The notes under the pieces were generated by a model. It searched no databases. It was not told where the DNA came from and saw nothing but the letters and a program-made list of their open reading frames with translations. From Bradyrhizobium sacchari (GTDB taxonomy: Bacteria > Pseudomonadota > Alphaproteobacteria > Rhizobiales > Xanthobacteraceae), in contig NZ_LWIG01000007.1 of the NCBI RefSeq assembly GCF_002068095.1, positions 608,264 through 672,263 on the forward strand: a stretch of 64,000 bases of DNA. Direction: 5' to 3'. How positions within the stretch are numbered: position 1 is the stretch's first letter; each line of letters begins with the position of its first letter. This document shows, piece after piece, positions 56,333 to 64,000 of the stretch. Made by a program: the position numbers and the translations under genes.

Positions 56333-59209
56333 TTGCGTCTGATCAGGTGCCTCGCGCCCATCGCGCTGGGCCTCATGATTCTTGTCGCCGCGTATCCCGC
56401 GCGCGCGCTTGACGCCGTCAGCGTCCGCGGTGACGCGCCCGCAATCGACCTCACCGGTGTGCTCGAGCATCAACGCAGCGATGCCGACCGCATCCAGGTC
56501 TCGACCGCACCCGGCACCGACGGCATCGTTCGCCGCATCGAGGTGCGCGCCCGCGAGGGCGGGCAGAACTGGGTGGTGTTCGCGCTCGCCAACAACACCG
56601 ACGACCAGCTCGACCGCCTGATCGTCGCGCCGCATTATCGCATCGTCTCGTCCGGCCTGTTGTGGCCCGACCTCGGCCTGTCGCGCATCGCGACCATCAC
56701 ACCTTCGACTGGCGACCGGCCGGAACGGCAGGAGAGCCCGACCGCCGACGTGTTCCGCGTCACGCTCGATCCCGGCGCCGTCATCACCTTCGTCGCAGAG
56801 CTGCGCACCGACAAGCTGCCGCAGCTCTATCTGTGGGAACCTGAGGCCTACAAGGACAAGGTCAACTCGTTCACGCTATACCAGGGCATCGTGATCGGCA
56901 TCTCCGGTCTTTTGGCTCTCGTTCTCACCATTCTGTTCGTGGTGAAGGGCAGCATCATGTTCCCGGCCGCCGCGGCGCTGGCCTGGGCGGTGCTGGTCTA
57001 TATCGGCGTCGATTTCGGCTTCTGGGGCAAGGTGCTCGACATGTCGAACAACGCCGAGCGCATCTGGCGCGCGGCGGGCGAGGCGATCCTGGCGGCGACG
57101 TTGCTGGTGTTCCTGTTCGCCTACCTGAATCTCAGTCGCTGGCACGTGCGCTATTCGCACATCACGGTGGGCTGGCTCGCATTCCTGGGATCTCTCGTCG
57201 CGCTCGCGCTGTTCGATCCGGCGGTCGCCTCCGGCATCGCGCGCATCTCGCTGGTGCTGATCGCCTTCGCCGGCTTTGCGCTGATCGTCTATCTCTCGAC
57301 CCACGGCTTCGACCGCGCGGTGCTCCTGATCCCGACCTGGTTCCTCCTCGTGGTCTGGGTGGTCGCAGCCGGCATGACGGTCGCGGGCTCCGTCACCAAC
57401 GACATCGTCGGCCCAGCGCTGCTCGGCGGCCTCGTGCTGATCGTGATGCTGATCGGCTTCACGGTGATGCAGCACGCCTTTGCCGGCGGCGGCGCCACCA
57501 CCGGCATCGTCTCCGACATCGAGCGGCGGGCCCTGGCGCTGGCCGGTTCCGGCGATCTGATCTGGGACTGGGACGTGTCCGCCGACAAGGTTTTTACCAG
57601 CCCCGAGACCGAGGCCCTGCTCGGGCTGAAGCGCGGCACGCTCGAAGGGCCCGCAGCCTCCTGGCTCGAGGTGCTGCATCCGCTCGATCAGGACCGTTTC
57701 CGCGCCGCGCTCGACAGCGTGCTCGACCAGCGCCGCGGCCGCCTGGTGCAGGATTTCCGCCTGCGCACCCCCGACGGCCATTTCATGTGGTTCGCGCTGA
57801 AGGCGCGCCCCGTTGTCGGCTCCGACGGAGAAGTCTCGCGCGTGGTCGGCACGCTCACCGACGTCACCGAGCTGCGCAACGCCGAGGAGCGCCTGCTGCA
57901 CGATTCCGTGCATGACAACCTCACCGGCCTGCCCAACCGAAAACTGTTCATGGACCGGCTCGGCGCCGTCGCGCATTTCGCCAAGACCATGCCGACGCTG
58001 CGGCCGACGCTGATGGTGATCGACCTCGACCGCTTCAAGCAGGTCAACGATTCCGTCGGCATTGCGGTCGGCGATTCCATCCTGCTGACGCTCGCCCGCC
58101 GCCTCACCCGCATCCTGAAGCCGCAGGACACGCTGGCGCGGCTTGCCGGCGACCAGTTCGGCCTGATCCTGCTGTCGGAGCAGGACCCGGCGCGGATCAC
58201 CAATTTCGCCGAGACCATCCGCAAGACCATCCGCGCGCCGATCGCCTTCAACGACCGCGAGATCTTCCTCACCGCCTCGATCGGCCTTGCGCTGTCCGAT
58301 CCGCAAACCCAGCTCACGGACGAGATCATCAAGGACGCCGAGCTTGCGATGTATCATTCCAAGCGCATCGGCGGCGACCGCATCGACGTCTACAAGCCGG
58401 CCATGCGCGCGCGGAAAACCGACCGCCTGACGCTGGAGAGCGAGCTGCGCCGCGCCATAGAGCGGCAGGAGATCACCATCCTGTACCAGCCGATCGTGCG
58501 GCTGGAGGATCGTTCCGTCGCCGGCTTCGAGGCGCTGGCGCGCTGGGATCATCCCAAGCTCGGGCGCATGGCGCCGTCGGAGTTCATCTCAATCGCCGAA
58601 GAGACCGGCCTGATCGTCGACCTCGGCATGTTCGTGCTCGACCAGACCGCAAAGCAGCTGTCGGTGTGGCAGCGCGCGATGCGCTCGCGCGAGCCGATCT
58701 TCGCAAGCGTCAACGTCTCCTCGCGGCAGCTCCTGCGTCACGACCTGATCCACGACATCCGCACCGTGCTGTCGCGCTCCTCGGTGGCGCGCGGCACGCT
58801 GAAGCTGGAGCTGACGGAATCGCTGGTGATGGAGAATCCGGAGCACGCCGCGCAAATGCTGACGCGCATTCGCGAGCTCGGCACCGGCCTGTCGCTCGAC
58901 GATTTCGGCACCGGCCATTCGTCGCTCGCCTATCTGCAGCGCTTCCCGTTCGACACCATCAAGATCGACCAGTCCTTCGTGCGCACCACCAACCGCGGCA
59001 CGCGCCCGGTGATCCTGAAATCGATCATCGCGCTCGCGCACGATCTTGGCATGGACGTCGTCGCCGAAGGGGCCGAGACCGATTCCGACGCGGTCGAGCT
59101 CTACCAGATGGGCTGCGAATACGCGCAAGGCTTTGCCTTCGGCGAGCCGATGGACGCGGACGCGGCGATGCGCCTCCTGACCGAAGTGCGGCTGGAAGCG
59201 GCGAGCTGA
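56333..59209 (+). CDS. 7TM-sensor/PAS/degenerate GGDEF/EAL protein (probable c-di-GMP phosphodiesterase)
   Basis: 958 aa. TTG start with GGAGAA upstream. Signal peptide to about 27, a periplasmic 7TMR-DISM-like domain (about 28-175), about seven helices (about 180-385), PAS domain (about 405-515), GGDEF domain with the motif altered to AGDQF (about 605), and EAL domain with intact FEALARW, NVSSRQL, ELTES, DDFGTGHSSL, KIDQSF and VAEGAET. The cyclase is therefore probably inactive, and the protein probably hydrolyses c-di-GMP in response to a periplasmic or PAS cue. Confidence 0.9.
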   Translation: MRLIRCLAPIALGLMILVAAYPARALDAVSVRGDAPAIDLTGVLEHQRSDADRIQVSTAPGTDGIVRRIEVRAREGGQNWVVFALANNTDDQLDRLIVAPHYRIVSSGLLWPDLGLSRIATITPSTGDRPERQESPTADVFRVTLDPGAVITFVAELRTDKLPQLYLWEPEAYKDKVNSFTLYQGIVIGISGLLALVLTILFVVKGSIMFPAAAALAWAVLVYIGVDFGFWGKVLDMSNNAERIWRAAGEAILAATLLVFLFAYLNLSRWHVRYSHITVGWLAFLGSLVALALFDPAVASGIARISLVLIAFAGFALIVYLSTHGFDRAVLLIPTWFLLVVWVVAAGMTVAGSVTNDIVGPALLGGLVLIVMLIGFTVMQHAFAGGGATTGIVSDIERRALALAGSGDLIWDWDVSADKVFTSPETEALLGLKRGTLEGPAASWLEVLHPLDQDRFRAALDSVLDQRRGRLVQDFRLRTPDGHFMWFALKARPVVGSDGEVSRVVGTLTDVTELRNAEERLLHDSVHDNLTGLPNRKLFMDRLGAVAHFAKTMPTLRPTLMVIDLDRFKQVNDSVGIAVGDSILLTLARRLTRILKPQDTLARLAGDQFGLILLSEQDPARITNFAETIRKTIRAPIAFNDREIFLTASIGLALSDPQTQLTDEIIKDAELAMYHSKRIGGDRIDVYKPAMRARKTDRLTLESELRRAIERQEITILYQPIVRLEDRSVAGFEALARWDHPKLGRMAPSEFISIAEETGLIVDLGMFVLDQTAKQLSVWQRAMRSREPIFASVNVSSRQLLRHDLIHDIRTVLSRSSVARGTLKLELTESLVMENPEHAAQMLTRIRELGTGLSLDDFGTGHSSLAYLQRFPFDTIKIDQSFVRTTNRGTRPVILKSIIALAHDLGMDVVAEGAETDSDAVELYQMGCEYAQGFAFGEPMDADAAMRLLTEVRLEAAS

Positions 59210-59278
59210 CCTCCCTCCCTCTGCCCGTCTCGAGGGCCGCCCGTGAAGCCACCCGCTGAGGCGGCGATGAAGCCGTGC

Positions 59279-59292
59279 TTGATCCAGATCAA
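59279..59292. promoter_or_regulatory. FixK/FNR-type box TTGATCCAGATCAA
   Basis: Perfect TTGA-N6-TCAA palindrome, 164 bp before the ATG of the cysteine-rich secreted protein. No other plus-strand gene lies closer, so that gene is the likely target under low oxygen. Confidence 0.6.
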
Positions 59293-59455
59293 TGGTCCGC
59301 GGCTCAACCGCCGCGAAAGATGGGGCGCATTCGATCCAGAACGGTTTCGTCATCGAGGTCGTCGGGCTCGCCACTGTCGTTCCCGACGTTCCCTCACACC
59401 TCAAGCGCAACGGCTGGAATGACCAGACCAAGCGCCTCCTTCTCAGGAGTTACGG

Positions 59456-59713
59456 ATGACCCGGCACCTTCTCTACGCGATCACCCTCATGGGCACCGGA
59501 ATGTTCCTCGCCCCCTCGGCCGAAGCAGTGACGGCCGCCCGATGCGAGGATCGAGGCGCAAACTGCATCGGCACTTGCGCCGACTACGCCGGCGGCGCCG
59601 GTGACGTCCGGGGCCGCCAGAACGTGTGCATGCGCGCCTGCGACCGGCAGACAACCAGATGTCTGATACGAGCACACGCCGCCGACGAACGCTGGTCCGG
59701 TGCTCGCCAATGA
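59456..59713 (+). CDS. Secreted cysteine-rich protein with mirror-symmetric twin CX3C motifs
   Basis: 85 aa. Signal peptide MTRHLLYAITLMGTGMFLAPSAEA, then six Cys at about 30, 37, 41, 58, 62 and 69, in the pattern C-x6-C-x3-C-x16-C-x3-C-x6-C, symmetric about the centre. Twin CX3C in a helical hairpin is known from small Tim chaperones; a disulfide-held helical hairpin is plausible here, but homology is not implied. AGGAG precedes the ATG. A FixK-type site lies upstream. Family not recognised. Confidence 0.7.
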   Translation: MTRHLLYAITLMGTGMFLAPSAEAVTAARCEDRGANCIGTCADYAGGAGDVRGRQNVCMRACDRQTTRCLIRAHAADERWSGARQ

Positions 59714-59737
59714 AGGCCTTGGCTCGACACCCCGGCT

Positions 59738-59840
59738 AAAGCGCGATGAGATTTGGATGAATCATCATCGCGCTTTAGGTTGTCGTTTACGCATGATCTT
59801 TTCGGAAAACCGCTTCGCTCTTTTCCGGATCATGCTTTAG
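59738..59840. repeat. Dispersed bipartite palindromic repeat, family A copy 2 (inverted relative to copy 1)
   Basis: Same element as 1688-1791, opposite orientation. Hairpins TAAAGCGCGAT/ATCGCGCTTTA and GCATGATC/GATCATGC are both preserved. Between converging genes. Confidence 0.85.
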
Positions 59841-59854
59841 CGGCAGCCGCGGCC

Positions 59855-60115
59855 TCACCTGCGCTGGGATTTCTGCTTCCTGAACCGCACGCTCTGGCCA
59901 TCGGGCATCCGCGTCGCCACGAAGCCGGCGGCGAGGCAGGCTTCGCGCTGCGGCATCTGGATGTCGGGGCTGCGCAGACTGTCCCACCACGAGGCACGAT
60001 TGGCCGCGCGCGGCAGGGCCGCGCCGATGATCTCCTCGATCTCTTCGAAGCTCAGGACGAATTCGGCCTGCTTCTGCCGCAGCAGATAGTCGCGCAACGC
60101 GTCGTAGTCGTTCAC
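59855..60115 (-). CDS. DUF7662-like small protein
   Basis: 86 aa. MNDYDALRDYLLRQKQAEFVLSFEEIEEIIG, then LPRAANRASWWDSLRSPDIQMPQREACLAAGF and VRFRKQ, matching the pattern I associate with DUF7662 (LSFxEIExIIG ... WWxN/D ... AxxxAGW ... VxFxR), probably nucleic-acid binding. The 3' end lies 15 bases from the repeat. Confidence 0.7.
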   Translation of the reverse strand: MNDYDALRDYLLRQKQAEFVLSFEEIEEIIGAALPRAANRASWWDSLRSPDIQMPQREACLAAGFVATRMPDGQSVRFRKQKSQRR

Positions 60116-60258
60116 AATCGTCCTCTCGTCGGTGCCCGAGGATCGGGCCTGCCTGAAAACGTCAGTCGCATAAACCGATTCTTAACTCATTGCGGCAGCG
60201 CCGTACCAGCTTAAACACTGCTCAAGGTTTAGGGCGCATCCATCAGGGTCGGGAGCAA

Positions 60259-61758
60259 ATGATGCTGTCTGGATGGCGCGAAGTCATGGCCCGCCGGCCG
60301 TGGCGGATTTCGGCGAAGCTGCTGATCATCTCGTCCGTGGTGACGGTGATCGGCTTTTCCGCCATTTGCGTCAACGTCATGCTGGACATGCGCCGCGGCG
60401 AGGAGGCGCTGGCCCGCCAGACGCTGGAAAACCTCGCCACCACCATCGAGTCCGATATCAGCCGCAACATCGAGATCTACGATCTGTCGCTGAAGGCGGT
60501 CGCCAGCAACATGCTGCTGCCGGAGCTCGCCACGGTCTCGAAGGCGATCCGGCACCTGATCCTGTTCGATCACGCGACGACAGCCCGGCATTTCGGCGCC
60601 ATCCAGGTCTATGACCCCGAGGGCAGGCTGACCATCGATGCATCCACGCTCGATCCGTCCCCCGAGAACCGCGGCGACGAGGACTATTTCAGGGTTCACC
60701 GCGACAATCCCGGCGCCGGTCTCTTCATCAGCCGCCCGATGCTGTTTCGCGGCGCCTATTCGATCGTGCTGAGCCGGCGCATCAGCGACACCGACGGCGG
60801 CTTCCTCGGCGTCGTCGCCGGCGCGATCCGCTTCGGCTATTTCCACGAATTGTTCGAGCGCCTGAGCCTCGACCCCGAAGACACCATCACCGTGCTCAAG
60901 CGCGACCGCACCATCATGATGCGGCGACCATTCGATCTCGACGTGATCGGCCGCAACCTGAACGACCGTCAGAGCTGGAAGGCCGACAATCTCCGCGCCG
61001 GCAGCTCCTTTGCGGGACAAGGCCCCGTCGACACCACGCCGCGGCTCTATGTGCGCAGCAGCGGTGACAGCGCGCTGTTCGTCGTGGCCGGCAAGCCCTT
61101 GAGCGCCGTGTTCGAGCTGTGGCAGAAGGAAGCCTATCGAATCGGCGCCGTGGTGCTGGCGCTCATCGTCTTCATGCTGGCATCGACGCTCGTGCTCGCG
61201 CGCGAGATCGGCCGGCGCGCCGAAGCCGAGCGTAAGCTCGAGGAGCTGGCGACGACCGATGCGCTCACCGGCCTGAAGAACCGCCGCAAGTTCGACACCG
61301 TCATCGACGTCGAATGGCGGCGCGCCATGCGCCAGAGGACGCCGGTCGCGCTTCTGATGATCGATGCCGATCACTTCAAGGCCTACAACGACACATACGG
61401 CCATCAGGCCGGCGACCAGGTGCTGGTCGGCATCGCCATCTGCATTTCGGACTCGGTGCGGCGCGCCGGCGACTGCGCCGCGCGCTATGGCGGCGAGGAA
61501 TTCGCGATGCTGCTGCCGGACACTTCAGCCTCTGAGGCCTTCAAGGTCGCCGAGACGATCCGTCTCAAGGTGCAGGGCTGGTCCGACGACCAGGCGACAT
61601 CGACGGTGTCTTGCGGCATCGCCAGCCTCGTCCCCAGCGCCGGCATGGACTGGGCGATCCTGGTCGCCGCCGCCGACAAGGCGCTCTATGCCGCCAAAGC
61701 CGGCGGCCGCAACCAGTCCGTGGTCGCGAGCCTGCCGAAGCTGTCGCTGGTGGCGTGA
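60259..61758 (+). CDS. Membrane diguanylate cyclase with periplasmic Cache sensor
   Basis: 499 aa from ATG 60259 (GGGAGCAA upstream; 60262 also possible). Transmembrane helix about 20-40, periplasmic Cache-type sensor (about 45-290: FGAIQVYDPEGRLTIDAST, FLGVVAGAIRFGYFHELF), second helix about 294-315, then GGDEF domain with DALTGLKNRRKF, intact GGEEF (about 411-415) and an inhibitory I-site RAGD five residues before it. Makes c-di-GMP; opposes the EAL protein encoded 1 kb upstream. Confidence 0.93.
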   Translation: MMLSGWREVMARRPWRISAKLLIISSVVTVIGFSAICVNVMLDMRRGEEALARQTLENLATTIESDISRNIEIYDLSLKAVASNMLLPELATVSKAIRHLILFDHATTARHFGAIQVYDPEGRLTIDASTLDPSPENRGDEDYFRVHRDNPGAGLFISRPMLFRGAYSIVLSRRISDTDGGFLGVVAGAIRFGYFHELFERLSLDPEDTITVLKRDRTIMMRRPFDLDVIGRNLNDRQSWKADNLRAGSSFAGQGPVDTTPRLYVRSSGDSALFVVAGKPLSAVFELWQKEAYRIGAVVLALIVFMLASTLVLAREIGRRAEAERKLEELATTDALTGLKNRRKFDTVIDVEWRRAMRQRTPVALLMIDADHFKAYNDTYGHQAGDQVLVGIAICISDSVRRAGDCAARYGGEEFAMLLPDTSASEAFKVAETIRLKVQGWSDDQATSTVSCGIASLVPSAGMDWAILVAAADKALYAAKAGGRNQSVVASLPKLSLVA

Positions 61759-61771
61759 GGGGTTCACTCCC

Positions 61772-61858
61772 CGTCATTGCGAGGAGCTCTTGCGACAAAG
61801 CAATCCAGACTTTCTCGGCGGACGGATCCTGGATTGCTTCGCTTCGCTCGCAATGACG
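61772..61858. repeat. Palindromic repeat, family B copy 3
   Basis: Arms CGTCATTGCGAGGAGC...AGCAATCCAG and CTGGATTGCTTCG...CGCAATGACG, between converging diguanylate cyclase and galU genes. Confidence 0.85.
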
Positions 61859-61865
61859 CCGGCGC

Positions 61866-62741
61866 CTACTGCCCCAGATACTTCTTCATCTCCGCGATCA
61901 GCCCGTCGCGCAGCTCGGGACGCTTCAGGCCGTAGGCGATGTTGGCGCGGAGGAAGCCGGGCTTTGAGCCGCAATCATGACGCTCGCCCTCGAACTCGAC
62001 GCCGTAGAATTTCTGCGACTTGGCGAGGCCGATCATGGCGTCGGTGAGCTGGATCTCGCCGCCGGCGCCGCGCTCCTGCGTTTCGAGGATATTGAAGATC
62101 TCCGGCTGCAGGATGTAGCGGCCGGTGATCGAGAGGTTGGAGGGCGCGGTGCCCTTGGCCGGCTTCTCGACCATGCCGTCGACCTCGAACATCTTGCCGG
62201 TTCGTTTTCCGACGCCGCAGATGCCGTATTGATGGGTGAGATGGTCGGGCACGGCCTCGACCGCAATCAGATTGGATTTCTCGCCGAGCTTGGACGCCGT
62301 CTCGATCATCTGCTTCAGGCAGCCGGGCGTGTTGAGCACGAGCTCGTCCGGCAGCACGACCGCGAACGGCTCGTTGCCGACGATGTCGCGCGCGCACCAG
62401 ACCGCATGGCCGAGGCCGAGCGGCGCCTGCTGGCGGGTGAAGCTGACGGCGCCGGCATCCGGCTGGTTCTGCGCCAGGATCTCCTGCTCGGCCTTCTTGC
62501 CGCGCGCGGCCAGCGTCGCGTCGAGCTCGTACATTCTGTCGAAGTGATCTTCGATGACATTTTTGTTGCGGCCGGTGACGAAGATGAAGTGCTCGATGCC
62601 GGCCTCCCTTGCTTCGTCGTAGACGTACTGGATCAGCGGCTTGTCGACGATGGTCAGCATCTCCTTCGGCATCGCCTTGGTGGCGGGCAGGACGCGAGTA
62701 CCGAGGCCGGCGACGGGAAATACGGCTTTGCGGATTTTCAT
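61866..62741 (-). CDS. galU: UTP-glucose-1-phosphate uridylyltransferase
   Basis: 291 aa. KAVFPVAGLGTRVLPATKAMPKEML (nucleotide binding), VDKPLIQYVYDEA, LPDELVLNTPGCLKQM and GVEFEGERHDCGSKPGFL are GalU signatures. Produces UDP-glucose for exopolysaccharide, lipopolysaccharide and glucans. Divergent from the transglycosylase gene. Confidence 0.97.
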   Translation of the reverse strand: MKIRKAVFPVAGLGTRVLPATKAMPKEMLTIVDKPLIQYVYDEAREAGIEHFIFVTGRNKNVIEDHFDRMYELDATLAARGKKAEQEILAQNQPDAGAVSFTRQQAPLGLGHAVWCARDIVGNEPFAVVLPDELVLNTPGCLKQMIETASKLGEKSNLIAVEAVPDHLTHQYGICGVGKRTGKMFEVDGMVEKPAKGTAPSNLSITGRYILQPEIFNILETQERGAGGEIQLTDAMIGLAKSQKFYGVEFEGERHDCGSKPGFLRANIAYGLKRPELRDGLIAEMKKYLGQ

Positions 62742-62945
62742 GGGATTGATCGAATACCTGAGGGCATGCGTGACGGGAGCAATGGCATCTTGCTAGCTTG
62801 TTTGCAGCCGCTAACAAAGGCGGATGTGGGGCCTCGCGCGTGCCGCGTTAAGAAAAAAGCAGCCACTAAAATTTCACCTTTGTTAAGCTATTGGCAACCG
62901 GTACCGGGCCTCCTGATGGCGGATTTTTGGCCGGACAGGTGGGAC

Positions 62946-64000
62946 ATGATGCAATCGATGGCAGGGCTGGCAAAACGTGCCGCATCCGTGACTGGCGGAG
63001 TGATGATCGCGGCCGCCTTGTTGCTGCCGCCTTGCGCACACGCTCAGGCGCAGAACGGGCTGTCGAACCTGTTCGGCGGCATCTTCTCAGGCTCGAACCC
63101 AGCTCCTTCACAACCCGCGCCTGGCCCCGGCGGCGCCCAGCCCTGGAGCGGCGAGGATGGCGCCTCCGGCCATCCGCTGATGACGGCCGCCGCGATCCGC
63201 GAGGCTGCCGGCAATTTCAACCATTGCGTTGCCGGGATGTGGCCCGATGCCGCACGGCGCGGCATCACCCAGGACAACTTCCAGCGCTTCACCGCGGGCC
63301 TCAGCCCCGATCTGCGCATCATGGACCTGATGGACTCGCAGCCGGAGTTCACCAAGTCGATCTGGGACTATCTCGACATTCTCGTGAACGACAATCGCCT
63401 CGCCAAGGGCCGCGAGGTGCTCGCCAAATACAAGGCGCAGTTCGATGCCACGGAAAGGGCCACCGGCGTCGATCGCTACATCATCGCCGCGATCTGGGGC
63501 ATCGAGTCCAACTACTCGACGCAGATGGGCGACCGCAGTGTGCTGCAATCAACCGCGACGCTCGCCTGCGTCGGCCGCCGCCAGGCCTATTTCAAGGATG
63601 AATTCCTCTCCGCATTGGAGATCCTCAACCGCGGCGATCTCCGCCCGGAGCAGATGCGCGGCTCCTGGGCCGGGGCTTTCGGCCCGACCCAGTTCATGCC
63701 GACCGCGTTCAAGCGCTTTGCCGTCGACGGCGACGGCGACGGACGGCGCGACGTCGTCGACAATCCCACTGATTTGATCGCCTCCACCGCCAACAATCTG
63801 AAGAAGGACGGCTGGCAGTCGGGCCAGACCTGGGGCTTCGAGGTGGTGGTGCCGCAAGGCTTCAACTACATGCTGGCCGACCGCGCCAAGGCGATGACGA
63901 TCGCGCAATGGGAGAAGCTCGGGCTGAAGCGCCCGACGGGCCAGCCCTTCCCGCACCCGGCCGAGAAAGCCTATCTGCTGGCGCCGGCGGGCGCGCAGGG
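62946..64000 (+). CDS. Lytic murein transglycosylase (MltB/SLT_2 family), truncated by the window end
   Basis: First about 351 residues. Signal peptide MMQSMAGLAKRAASVTGGVMIAAALLLPPCAHAQA, a Pro/Gly linker, then the catalytic domain: ALTAAAIR-like MTAAAIREAAGNFNHCVAG, catalytic Glu in IWGIESNYSTQMG, MRGSWAGAFGPTQFMPTAFKRF and VDGDGDGRRDVV. Cleaves peptidoglycan to 1,6-anhydro products. AGGTGGG precedes ATG 62946; an in-frame ATG at 62916 is weaker. The C-terminal part (often a peptidoglycan-binding domain) is off the window. Confidence 0.92.
   Translation, partial: MMQSMAGLAKRAASVTGGVMIAAALLLPPCAHAQAQNGLSNLFGGIFSGSNPAPSQPAPGPGGAQPWSGEDGASGHPLMTAAAIREAAGNFNHCVAGMWPDAARRGITQDNFQRFTAGLSPDLRIMDLMDSQPEFTKSIWDYLDILVNDNRLAKGREVLAKYKAQFDATERATGVDRYIIAAIWGIESNYSTQMGDRSVLQSTATLACVGRRQAYFKDEFLSALEILNRGDLRPEQMRGSWAGAFGPTQFMPTAFKRFAVDGDGDGRRDVVDNPTDLIASTANNLKKDGWQSGQTWGFEVVVPQGFNYMLADRAKAMTIAQWEKLGLKRPTGQPFPHPAEKAYLLAPAGAQ

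Noticed and set aside
56876..58552. 558-aa minus-strand ORF
   Set aside because: Antisense shadow of the EAL/GGDEF gene; no recognisable domain.
59292..59459. 55-aa ORF overlapping the start of the cysteine-rich gene by ATGA
   Set aside because: Its ATG lies at the end of the FixK box, upstream of the transcription start that box predicts, and it has no RBS. It reads well and overlaps neatly, so a homologue search could rescue it.

Overview
The window looks like chromosomal DNA of a Bradyrhizobium-type alphaproteobacterium (Nitrobacteraceae). This rests on high G+C coding sequence, alphaproteobacterial gene neighbourhoods (yebC-ruvC-ruvA-ruvB; DUF4164-zapA-6S RNA-5-FCL-ymdB; tkt-gap-pgk-fba), FixK/FNR-type boxes, and many dispersed palindromic repeats in the intergenic spaces. 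Most of the window is conserved chromosomal backbone. I see no rRNA, no complete tRNA, no CRISPR array, no transposase and no phage genes.

Layout. 0-7.3 kb: a Tat-exported peptide-type ABC binding protein, a membrane-anchored GH3 hexosaminidase, and a DUF4173 membrane protein followed closely by an OmpR-type regulator and a CreC-like kinase. 7.3-12 kb: AlkB-like dioxygenase, a double-DUF3606 protein with a histone-H1-like tail, two secreted proteins (one an alpha/beta hydrolase that lacks its nucleophile), and an orphan branched-chain-type binding protein behind a perfect FixK box. 12-18.5 kb, minus strand: yebC, ruvC, ruvA, an AT-richer membrane gene, ruvB, a duplicated DUF6869-like protein, a Tat-signal metallophosphoesterase, ybgC and an NTF2-like protein. 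18.7-22 kb: two tandem soluble chemoreceptors with C-terminal sensor domains. 22.7-26.6 kb: a periplasmic isoquinoline/aldehyde-type molybdenum oxidoreductase with a triheme cytochrome. 26.8-29.5 kb, minus strand: ymdB-like gene, 5-FCL, 6S RNA, zapA, DUF4164.

29.8-39.4 kb is a carbon-metabolism block on the plus strand (transketolase, GAPDH, PGK, class II and class I aldolases, ThiE-like protein, Sel1 protein, inositol-phosphatase family). 39.5-48.2 kb holds a lone AAA ATPase behind a perfect 14-bp palindrome, an RND efflux pair, a LysR regulator divergent from an SRPBCC protein, and a CFA-like methyltransferase. 48.4-50.5 kb is a MotA/MotB-like pair. 50.6-56.2 kb: GNAT, small secreted protein, MsbA-like ABC exporter, L31 with a textbook terminator, DUF1465, a possible small RNA, DUF1192 and a quinone reductase. 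56.3-64 kb: a 7TM/PAS/GGDEF/EAL protein with a degenerate GGDEF, a FixK-preceded cysteine-rich secreted protein, DUF7662, an active-looking diguanylate cyclase, galU, and a lytic transglycosylase cut by the window end.

The most unusual items are the mirror-symmetric twin CX3C secreted protein under a likely FixK site, the secreted pseudo-hydrolase, the double DUF3606/H1-like protein, the paired soluble chemoreceptors, and an inverted-repeat element whose ends supply stop codons to converging genes. No single region is convincingly a new multi-gene system. Family names come from recognition of motifs and gene order; no database search was run.
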